Source: Asterias rubens
Lineage: Eukaryota > Echinodermata > Asteroidea > Forcipulatida > Asteriidae
Length of the DNA: 64,000 nt
Direction: 5' to 3'
Assembly (NCBI RefSeq): GCF_902459465.1
Contig: NC_047082.1
Coordinates: 9,484,545 to 9,548,544 of the forward strand
Shown here: in pieces, positions 11,501-23,500 of the stretch
How positions within the stretch are numbered: position 1 is the first letter of the stretch
How the letters are laid out: every line of letters begins with the position of its first letter
Translations under genes and position numbers: made by a program
The notes under the pieces: model-generated
What the model was told of the DNA's origin: nothing
What the model saw: the letters and a program-made list of their open reading frames with translations, nothing else
The model's database searches: none

Positions 11501-14500
11501 ATGAGTCACGTGCCCCACTCATTCTGATGTCCGTCCGAGTTTTCGGCTACGGTTAAGGCCGTACGGTTTGGTCGCAGTGTCATACGTCCATGAGCACCCT
11601 TAGCAACACCCGCATAGCCGTAGCCATATAGATGTCGACTCATAGAGACATGGAGCTTATCGCAAATACTCCTTTTACGTCCGCTGTAGGCGTTGAATGA
11701 GATGCATGCTTGTTTAGCTAGCGCTCAAGGTTGATCCCTAGCTAGACCAGCATGCACCTCATTCAACAGTTAGCACTTGCGCAATGGGTATTTGCGAAAA
11801 TGTCTATTACACTCCGGGTCCCTGACCCAGAAATGAAGCCCCTCACGACCCCGATGCGGGTCAATTTGACCCAGAAGTTGTTGAAGTCTAAACCACTGTC
11901 CATCTATATAGTGACATTTCCTCGAAATATAAAAAGAAGGATCAGACTTACCAGGACTACTCGCTGTATATATCTCTGTAAATATAGTCGTCATTACATC
12001 AGTCGATGCAGGCGTCTCTAAAAAAAAAATTAAAGTTAAACATACATATACATAAGTAGAATCTGTATAATTAACTCCAATCTGAATCAAAATTAACAAT
12101 ATGATAGGAAATAAAATGGTAAGATAATACCTTTGAGTGGTTCAGCTGGTCAAAGAAAAGAAAGATATTTTAAAAGTGTAACCGGAAAAGGCTGGGCCCT
12201 AACTAATATTATTGATCGAACTGAGCATGGAAGTTAAATCGGTTGACTGTCATTTAAAAAGCTTCCTATACGCAGAGGAGTATAGCAGTGATGAATTTCT
12301 TACGGAGCCATTGTTTTTTCTTATAAAGTTCTAAAATTACATATTACTGATAGAAGGTAATAATAGCTTTAAACCATGTCGGGCCGGCTCGGGCCCACAC
12401 TTTTGCCACACGTAAATTTTGTCAAAACAAATCTTCGCTGACGATGTACGGATTGCCGCCACATTATCATGGAAACCAAAATATTTTCATAATTTAATGT
12501 AGGGCTATGAAAACGGTCATTCAGACATCGTTGAAGACGTTGACATTGACGATGTTTTTTCATTAGTCACCAATTATTTTCTTATTTCTACCGAAGCACC
12601 GCACGGATGTCATTTCCATATCATTGATGCTCGGAACTCAACGTTTAATATATACGGTTCATATACGCGATTAAACAATAATACAAAATGAAAAATACTT
12701 CTGTTGACAAAGTTATGATTTGTTTCTTTTTTCTTTCACACGAGTACACACAGACCTGTATATTAATGAAATTTCATAACGGAACTCAACTCAGATTGTC
12801 AGACAATTTTCCACTGCTCTGAGTTTCGAGGTCCATCCGCTTGTGTATTGATGCTTAAAGGCACTGGACACTATTTGAAATCATATACTCAATATATTTT
12901 TTTATCATAACAACTTGACTTGGGAACGAGCAATGGAGAGCTTCTGATTGTATATAACAATGTGAGAAACGACTCCATCTTATGTAACGTAGTTTTTGGG
13001 AGGTAATTTCTCACTCAAATATTAAAATACTTATAAGGTCTGAAACCTTCTTTCAGCAACTGAAAGCACACGTGCAACAATGGTTGTTTTCTTTCATTAT
13101 TCTCTTGCAACTTCGATGACAAACTGAGCCAACTGTTCAGAGATTTGTTTCTTTAACATGTTGGGATACACCAAGTGAGAATACTGGTCTTTGATCATGT
13201 GTCCCCAGTACCTTTAACTGGCAGCGTGACAACAGACCTTTTCGCAAATACTGGGGCGCGGAATTAGGTGCATTGTGGTCTAGCTGGTATCCAAATTTGA
13301 TCCATATCTATCCCACAATGCACCTCATTCCACAGTCTGCGCTTGCGCATTGGTATTTGCGATAAGGTCTATGTAATCTCTTGTTAATTCGAGAGCGCCC
13401 GCTATTGATCGTATTATGTGGGTGAAACTGCGCCGTTAAAAAAAAAAACATTATTTTGACGTTGAAGTTTGTGGTGAAATCCTACTATAGGGAACAAGCA
13501 AAGTTACTTTAATATTTTCATTGAGCTTTTGTCAACGTCTACTCATTTAATTTTGCGGTGATTCTGTGGCTAAGTTCGGCACTGGCTATTATCGAGGCAA
13601 CAAGAGGCAAGTAGACTGGTTCCTGCCTTATGTCACAAGTAATCTGAATGTATGCATACAGGGAATGCGGCAGAATACTGACCTGGGCATGTCCCCACTG
13701 CCATCCACTCGCCCTCCAAACATGTGACGTTCACCGTTGCATGGATATCGTTCAAACATTCAAAAATCACCACGTTACCGCCGTAGAACTCCGAACTTTC
13801 CCGAAGGCTGGTCTCGCGGGCTGTCGTGCCTAACGGAGGATCGGGTGAGGCGCATACGTCATAAAGACAAGATGGCGGCGGGAGGCTCCATTCACCCGTA
13901 GGTAAACAAGTCAATGAGGTTCGGTTGGTGAGATAACCATCTCGGCATGATATGATCATATTTTCACCAATCTTAAAGAAGTTCTTATCCGATGGAGATA
14001 CAGTCGTATTTTGAGGTAGAGAAGCTAAGGGGGTGCAACCTGCAAAAAAAAAACGTATATTAAGAATAACGACGTATACATTCTTATCAGATTTGTATGA
14101 GGTTTATGATTCAAGATAAATCTGTATTTTGCCCTTTTCTTTCATTTTGACGTCCTTTTAAATGTCGTGGTGGTTGATAAGTTAAGTTAGTAGGGTTTGA
14201 GTATACCATACCATGGTAAATCACTGAGTCAGATTGTCTCAATATTGATTGTGTCAAGGAACTTTGGGGGTCCAAGATTCGTGCCAGACTCATGTCCAGA
14301 AGCAATATTAAGATTGACCCAAACATTGGTTTTGTTTAAATGATCAAAGACCTGGGTAAACTCGGACAGGGTCTCATTTCAAAAAGCTGTTTAACAGAAA
14401 ATGCATTTGCCTAAGCAAAAAACGAGTGCGACACCATAGTGGCAACAATAAACTTCATGTAATGTTGGCTGCTAAGCAAGAGTTGACTGTTCTTTGTGTT

Positions 14501-17500
14501 ATAACAGGCCTCATTACCAGGCGCATGATGCGTGGATTGAATGGCTTCAGCAGTGGCTAAGTCTAGACCTCCGAAAAGGCACATCTCTTAACGTTGTGTT
14601 AAAGACAAAGGACATAGCCGTAGCTGTAGCCATAGTCACTCGATTTGGACAAGGTTTATGACTTACCTATTTCATATACCTCCATCCGCAAGTCATTCCC
14701 ACAGGACTGCGTGACGTCACCGCTACAATTAGACTTGCACCTAGTCTCGTCCGTTTCTCGTCCATGTCTCTCATACGATGCCGATTCCAGTCCACAAAAA
14801 CACTGCCTTCCCGCCTGAAGTCCCGCGTAAACTTTGTTTTGGCGCGAACAGAGACGAGCGCAGTTTGTGACGGACATGTTCCCGGCGCTCTCGCAATAAG
14901 GTATGTTTAAGGTGCAGAAGTTATCGCAGAATATTGAGTCTGGGCACGAGGTTAAATCGGGAAGAGCACGACTGGTGGGCGGAGATGAAAGGTCGTAGAA
15001 GCAACCAATATAGCGGGATCCTGAAATGGAAAAGAAAAAAAATTACCCACTATTTATTTTATTGTAATCTGATTCATAAATGCACGTTCATTCTATTCAT
15101 ATGTTTTGCATTTTTGATAATAAAAGACTTGTCCAATTTCTGATTAAATTATGCATATGGGTTACACACAGGAAGACCATGCATATTATTTGCCATTTCG
15201 CTGCTTATAATTATTGCGTCAATAGGCCTAATTTTCTAAATAATACAGAAAAAACAATCCGCCAAAATGGAAAGTGGCGGGGTTAATTGGAGTGTATACG
15301 TTTTTTTTTATTCATTTTGTCTTCCACAAAAAAAATGCGACCGGGAGAATATTTTCCTGGGTGTAGTAGGCTTGGGAATTAATTCTCATGAGAAATTAGT
15401 CTTGATCATTATTGTTTTCATTTCAGATATTGGTTTCAAAAGACTCTTAATGGTATTAGCTGCAGCGCTATCAACTTCAAGTCTCGAGTAAAATTTAAAA
15501 TTGAAAAGTGGCGGTTACATTTAAACCAAATATAGAATAAATTTATATTGACATCAATTGTACAACCAACTCTCTGTAAAATAACAAGCTATACTTCTTC
15601 TGTCGTATGCTATTGTTCAAACCATTCACGGATGATCTGGGTAGAGACCTATTTTTGTTTGGTTTTCCATTTATTGGGCGGTGTATTTAAAACGGAAAAA
15701 AGAACAGCAACCTACCACAGACTGTGGCCACACCCATTCCCCGCAGGGTTGAAAATGAATAACCCTGAAAATCAACACTATGGCCATCTCACGCGTTTGT
15801 AAATGCTAATCTATACTCTCCCACGTACAACAAGGTGACTATTAATTGAGACAGTATAAATAGCTAGCTCCCAGTGGTATCCCATACGAAGTGGAACTTG
15901 TTTGCGATCTTGATTTTGTTACAAAATTAAGCAGCTATGTTGACATACTCTTATCTGTTTTTCATTTACTTTCAACTATTCAAATTTGACTTCAAGAGCT
16001 CATTGGAAAAATATTTGTCTTCCACAAAAAAAATGCGACCGGGAGAATATTTTCCTGAGTGTATAGTAAGCTTGGGAATTAATTCTCATGAGAAATTAGT
16101 CTTGATCATTATTGTTTTCATTTCAGATATTGGTTTCAAAAGACTCTTAATGGTATTAGCTGCAGCGCTATCAACTTCAAGTCTCGAGTAAAATTTAAAA
16201 TTGAAAAGTGGCGGTTACATTTAAGTTTGGATACCTTTAATTTGTAGTGGGACTGATTGGGTATATTATGGGTGACATTGGGTACAAAATTTGTTGCTAA
16301 GGTGACAACATTATTTGGACTACAATTGGTCACACTATAGATGACCTTCAGTTAGGGTTCAGACTAATCGAGAATGGGAGGGTACATAGGTACAGTGTTT
16401 GGGCTTGAGGTACGGGCGGCACAATGCTGGGACTACAAATGGGTACTGGTGACACTTTGGTAGGATTTGTGCTACACTTTGGTACAGGTAACATTTAGGT
16501 ACATGGTTGGGGCTAATCGAGTAGATTAGGGTGACATTTAGGTACAGCGTTGGGACTTTAAATTGGCACGGGTGACATTGGGTACAGGGTTGGGGTAACT
16601 AATTAGGTATTGGCAACGTTTAAAAGTGGGGTTGGGGCTAATTGAGTACGGGGTGACATCATGATACCGGGCATGGGCTACAATGGTGTATGGGCGACGT
16701 ACAGGGCAGGGGCATACACTTTGATAAGGTTGGGATAAATTGGGTAAGGGGAACATTTAGTTTGGGGTAATTGGGTACTGGCGACCTTAGTTACAGAGTT
16801 GTGCTACACTTTGGTACAGGTAACATTTAGGTACATAGTTGGGGCTAATCGAGTAGCCTAGGGGTGACATTTAGGTACAGCTTTGAGACTATACATCACA
16901 ATATAGGCCACCGTTGTTTCGCAGTTAGCCAGAGGCAGTTCAAATTCGAAACTATTATTACACAAGCAAGCGTGCCTTTGATTCCAATGTCTCTGTCTCG
17001 CTCATAATTTATGATAGCATTTCCATCCGCAGCTGCTAGCCGAGCGATTTGAACATTAAAATATCGAGTAATGTTTTGTATAGGCAGGAAGAATTGATAG
17101 AGTGTTGACTGAATGCCATGCCCCAGTTCGACAGAGTCAAATCGAATAAACCAACGGAGCGAGAACAATCACACTGAAGTCGAATAAACTGTCATAAAAT
17201 TAAAGCTGAACTATAATATGGAGGTTGATTTTTTAGTCCAACCGCTCGTCAGCTTCTTCTACAAAACTGCAAAGCTGTACGTTTGAACCTTTTTTTTTTA
17301 ATATTTATTATAACTGGTTCTTATATAGTGGACGATCTATATTAACGTAACACTGCTCTTGTCATTGGTCAATATATCATTTCTTTATTTTTTCCCGGCT
17401 CCCTGTGGAGTATAGAACTATGGGCTGTCGTGCTGCTTCGAGGTCTTTTTCAAACGTAATATCAACCTCTGCCCTCCGCAGTTTTACAAATCTGGGTGAA

Positions 17501-20500
17501 GAGAAGCAATTAAATGTTTAATAAAGCATATTGCTCAAGGACTCAAGCGTCATGACCCGGATTCGAACCACAGTCTGACGACATAGAACCACCAGAACCA
17601 GAAATCGATGCTCTAAACGAGGCAATGACACCCTATCTGCCGCAAAGTTTTATTCAATTTAAAGGGAAGGTACTGTCTTTGTAACGAGCATTGGAGAGCT
17701 GTTGATAGTATAAAACATTGTGGGAAACGACTCCCTCTGAAGTAACGAAATTTTTTAGAAAGAGGTAATTTCTCACTAAAAAGAAATCTGTTATTCCTAT
17801 CTGAAAGCACACAAATTCGTCCAACAAGGGTGTTTTTTCTTTCTTAATTTTCTCGCAACTTCGATGACCAAAAGAATTGAGCCCAAATTACCATATGCTT
17901 GTTATTTTATGCTTATGATGGGATACACCAAGTGAGAACACTGGTCTTTGACAGTTACCAAACGTGTACAGTGCCTTTAATGATGGCTCGCTTTTTGAAC
18001 ACCTACGTGTGTCAGTGTATCTTCAAAAGCCAAGGCTTTACCCAATCCTAAGTTTTGCCCTTCTGATAATACTGTTGGCTACTGTTTATAGCTGTCACTG
18101 GTGATATTATGAAACACCAATTATGTATTTTATTATTTGAAGGCTACACCGAAATAAATATTGTATTGGATTGAATTGAACTGAATTGAATTGGGTTGAA
18201 TTGAATTGGATGGTTTGCAAGGTGCTGTGGCGCAATCTGCAGCCGTCTATACAAGAGAAAATACGGTACAAACCACTTATCTCAATAGCAAGTGTACATG
18301 GGTTAATTTACGTCCATGAGGGGGGAGCACGAACGACGTATAACATTAAAAATCAGAAGTAAAAAGCTTCAACGCACTTAGGGAAACGTAATTGCAAGAT
18401 GAATTAGACAGAAATCGTGAAAAGGTTTTCATACAAGAGCCTTTTGGCTAAACGTCTTTATAATTAACGTCCCACCCAATGAATGAAGCAATGATATTTA
18501 AGTGTCTTGCTCAAGGACACAAGTGTCAAGACCGGGAATTGTAATCCACAATCTACTTATCAAAAACACAGGCTATTTATTATGATAGTTTGAGTCTAGT
18601 GCTCTTGACCACACGGTCATGACGACATGAGCAATGGGGAGCTGCTGATAGTATATAACATTTTGAGACGCGACTCCTTCTGAGGTTGTTTAGTTTCTGA
18701 AAAAGAGGTAACTTCTCACTCAAATATTTGAACTTTAGAACCGCATCAGAAGCCCTATTTGTGCAACTCTGGTTTTTGTTCTTTCATCGTTTTCGTGCAT
18801 CTTCGATAACCAATTGAGCCCGAATTGTTACAAGTTTGTTATTTTTAAGCATATAATGTTAAGATACACCAAGTGAGAGCACTTGTCTTTGCAATTATCA
18901 AACGTGTCCATTATCTTTAACATGATATAACAGAATGACATGGTAGAAGTGTCTATCAACATGACAAGCAAATTAAGAGCCTAAATGCAAGCGGAAGTTT
19001 ACCCCTCTACGGTATTTACCAACATAATAATTATTTGGAATTACTCTCCCCCCCCCCCCCCCCCCCCCGCGTAACCTTTTCGACAATACATTGTTTGGTT
19101 AATGAACGGTCTTTGAATTGTTTGCGTGGGTAGTTGCAGGAAACGACACAATAAATGTAAATTTGAGAAGGCAATCTTTCCAATTAAAGAAACAAATGTC
19201 AGTAGTTTTTTTATAGAATAGCTTGAAGGTGCAGTAGTACCCTGGTCGAATATGCAGGACTTACATTAAAAAAAAAAACAATAATCAAGTTAGACTTTTG
19301 CATGCTTTCCATTTGAATGAAACAATATCCACGACTCTTTTAGCATCTTCAATATCGTGTGTTGTTTGAAGCTTTGAATGACGTAAAAAAATTAATTTCT
19401 TTTTATTTGTTTACATGAATACCTAGTGCCGAAGATCAGTACTGTACTTGCAAAATATATTATGGCAATCAATTTGTAAGAGTTGCTTAAAGTTTTAGAA
19501 AAATTAGTTTGGTTTAAATTTATGATTGCATTTGTGACAAAATGTTCAAGGTGTCTATACTAGTCGTATGTGGTAATAACCGCCATCTAAAAAAAAAGAT
19601 AAAGCTATGTGGAATATCAATGGAATATTATGCCTTACGTGAACTACTTTGTGTATCTCATTTTAAGAAGGAGTGTTGTTTGACCCAAACCGAAAACGAG
19701 TACGTCCTCGGATCGTCTGACCATGCGTAGCCATTTTGTTACAGTCTTCAGTGTCGACTTGGTTACTATGCATCATTTGACTTCCTGTATGCAAGGCCAA
19801 CAACAAATCAACTTCATCTTTTCCCGTAGTCTCCATTGATTTCCTGCAGTCGTGTATCCCTCATTCAAATTCAAAAACTCATTTGTCTTGTTTCCGTGCC
19901 CCCGGTTTGCCTTCTATATCTAAATCGAATATAATATATCATTTCAATAGGATCAAATAAACAATGTCATTCTACAGACTGAATGTGAATTAATTTATGG
20001 TGAAATCAAGCTCTGTGCGTGCCTCTCTCAACTTGTTTTTCTAGAGTATTGTAATCAACAAATCCCATGGATGTTCTTCATGATTGAAGGTTAGGTGCTT
20101 GGGACGAGCTATGGGACGACATCTGATTGAGAAGTGGTATCAATCATACAATACTCTCGTGTGAACGTATTCATGTTGGAATCTTTAAGAAATCTTACGC
20201 CGATTGCAGATCTGAAGGTTTTGAAATTGTATTCACAAATAGGGGATATTATTAATTGGAAAGGAGTCTGGCTTCGTAATTTAAACCACAATGGTAACCA
20301 TTGACAAGTCTGAAATATTCACAGTTTAATAATTCTGACTTATAAATTCAATTATAGTGTTACTGACTAGGGAATTTGTCTCCGACCCTTTGTTTTATTC
20401 GGTTTAAAGGCGTCCAGACCTGTTTTAATACTGCATTTTATATTAAAGCGCTTGACACATGCATAGAATAACAAATCTGTGAAAATGTTGACTTAATGTT

Positions 20501-23500
20501 CATTGAATTGCAAGAGAATAATGAAAGAAAAACACCCTTTGCACAGTCTCATTTTGGTTTTTTTTAGAAGCCTAAAAGGGGCTTCGGTTGAGAGAGAAAT
20601 AACCTCTTTCTCAAAAACTACGTTACTTCAGAGGGAGTCGTTTTCTCACAATGTTTTATACTATCAACAGCTCTCTATTGATCGTTACCAGGTACGTTTT
20701 TATGCTAACAATTATTTTTGAGCAGTATTATGCCTTGAACACACTGGGCAGTCACTGTCAACCGACACATCCAGACGATGATTCATATACTATGATAAAC
20801 CAACCATCTGGAAGAATCAACCATTATGTCAACATATGCAACAAACTGGCGATACCATTCACGTCAATACGGAAGTAGATCATGTCATTGTTTTGTTCAC
20901 AAAAACATTAATTTAATTTCCATTATGTGTTCGGGTAGACCGTTTGATTTGTTTTCATATACGTCATATACGCCCTCAAAAGATTCCACTTAGCTGGATC
21001 GTGGACCACGGCCATGACCGAGTTTCATTGAGCTGCTTATTAAGCACAACAAGATAGCTAAGCACAACAAATTTATGCTTACCAGCCAGGTTACCAGCCA
21101 AAATACCATCTGACATGTACTATCTGTGGCTGGTATCCTGTACAACAAAAGTATGCTTACCAGAATGAGGATACCAGCCAAAATACCATCTGCCATGTGC
21201 TACATGAGGCTGGTTACCTGCTTATTTTTTACGGGGCAGAAATTGCTTACCAGGACCAAGCCAAAAATATCATCAGACATGTACTATATCTTGCTTATGT
21301 TTGCTAAGCATAAATTGTTTAAGCAGTATGTTTATACCCGGATATTGGGCATACGCCGGAGAATGGCCATCCCTGCTCTCGAGTAGGGGTAAGCGGTAAA
21401 ACCCCGGGATATTCTTAAATCGTGCAATCGGAACCCTGTAGATTAGGAATCTACAAGGACCAATTACATGACTCTGCTTACCGCCAAGTTATGCACTTAC
21501 GATCACCATTCTGCGCTTACGTGGCAAGCGCCGATTTTCCGCGCTAGCCTTATAAACGAAGAAAGCCTATAGTAACGTGGAGTTGCACGCACAGATGCCA
21601 AAATTCACCGCTAATTCGTGAAACACGCTTGGTGTAAGCACGGAAAACCCTGCTAGCGCCGATTCTGTGCTTACGGTAAGCATAGCCATGAATTTGGGCC
21701 CGGGTGGGTGTGAACGTGCAGTAAGTAAAAGTTAAAAAAAAAACTCCTTGGGGCCACCCCAGGGCTGCATTTCACGGGGATAAGAAATACAGTGTGAACG
21801 GTCTAGAAGGGTTGCGTGGTGAGTCTTGCAAACTTTAAAGTTTGTTATTAATCTAAAGAAGCAAAAAGACAACGGTATACAAACGGAAGTGGACATTTTA
21901 ATATTTACCTCTGTAATGCAATTAATAGCTATCACCCTTCGGCACCAGCCAGACTGCGCTATATTATGTACACATCGTATTAGTAGTTTCAATTACCAAT
22001 CCATTAAGCGCGCCTTTTCTTGATTAAAAACTGCCACTTTATATAATCGCTGGTTCGTGTGATCAAGCGGTGAATCAAAAACAGCTTAGAGGTGGGGTCT
22101 CACTAATTGTCTTGATTCCGAAACAATATTGTGCATTGTTTATCCAAAAGCATCATGTGTTACAGTTATGGTAGCGGTGCGTAAGGACTCTGCAGAACTA
22201 TTTCGTCTAAAATGCCCTGTTTAATAATTAGAAATCAATAAAAGTATGTTGAAAATCATGAGTCTCTAAAGATTAACTAAAGCAGGCATCTTAATGTGCA
22301 GACTTGCGCTTGGATTATTTGTTAACCTTTGGTTGCGAACTTACACGGTCGGCCATTTTGTGGAGTCAGAAATTTAACTCCACAAATTGGCGTGCCTGGT
22401 TAGTTTACGACGTATAAGGAAAACCGTGCAATTTCGTGTGGATTGCTGTATTTCTTTGCTGTATTTTTCGAACCTATCTACCCTTCCATAACCATATGCA
22501 TGTTATAACAAACGGTTACAGACGCTTTTCATGGCCAACTCGCCCGATCCAAGGCAACGTGTCCCTTAAAGGTTGTTAGTATTTAGTTGTATGTTTTCTG
22601 CTTGTGTTTTCCGCATAGTATTGCATTTACCATACTTACAAATAGTACAGGTTGGTATTTGTGCACGTTTGTTCTTTATGGGGAAAGAAGTGTAACAAGA
22701 TTGATTTAGTAAGACATTTTGTTGTTATACAATAATTATTATTATTATTTAACGAGATATTTCAAGCTAAATGACCGGGTGGGTAAATTTGCACAGTATG
22801 TGCGAGTGCAATGAATATGGACTAGCAATGCATTATCAGAGTGCATTATTTTAAATATTGACTCAATCGGTCATCGGAGTCGGGAGAAAATAGTGGGAAA
22901 ACCCACCCTTGTTTCCGCACATTTCGCCGTGTCATGACATGTGTTTAAAATAAATCTGTAATTCTCGATATCGAAAATTGTAATTGTTTTGATGTTTTCT
23001 CAACAAGTAAAGCATTTCATTGAATAATATTTCAAGAGAAGTCTTTCACCGTTACCTTCTGTAAACCCTGTAAGTTATTTGTAAATCTGTGAACTTTCCT
23101 GTTCCGAAAAATGATAATGGCTCTACCATAGGGACAGTGGTGTTGCTTCACTGCACAATGTGCTTACGGCATAATGTGCTTCACAGAGTAGCCGATCGTA
23201 AACGCAGAAATCTGTGGTAAAAAAGCAGGACCATGAAACATGGCCCAGATTATGAGACCGGCGAGAAAATACCCCCCCCCCTCTCCAAGCTGCATATTTG
23301 ATAGATGTAAAGAGCTGTATGTTTTGCTGAAGGTATCTATTAGAGGCAGTCAATGAAAACAGCCTTTTTCTAACCCGAGTCATTATCTCGGTCTCGTTGT
23401 TATAATTCCCCGCGGAGACCTCAAGCGGATGTTCAAGCTACATGCCACAATCTTTGATGAAATAACTGGGTTCTTTTAAAGGAACATTACAGAATTGTTT

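Noticed and set aside
15267..16191. Two short frames with the same C-terminal peptide
   Set aside because: They sit in the 208-base non-coding direct duplication; the shared peptide only reflects DNA identity.
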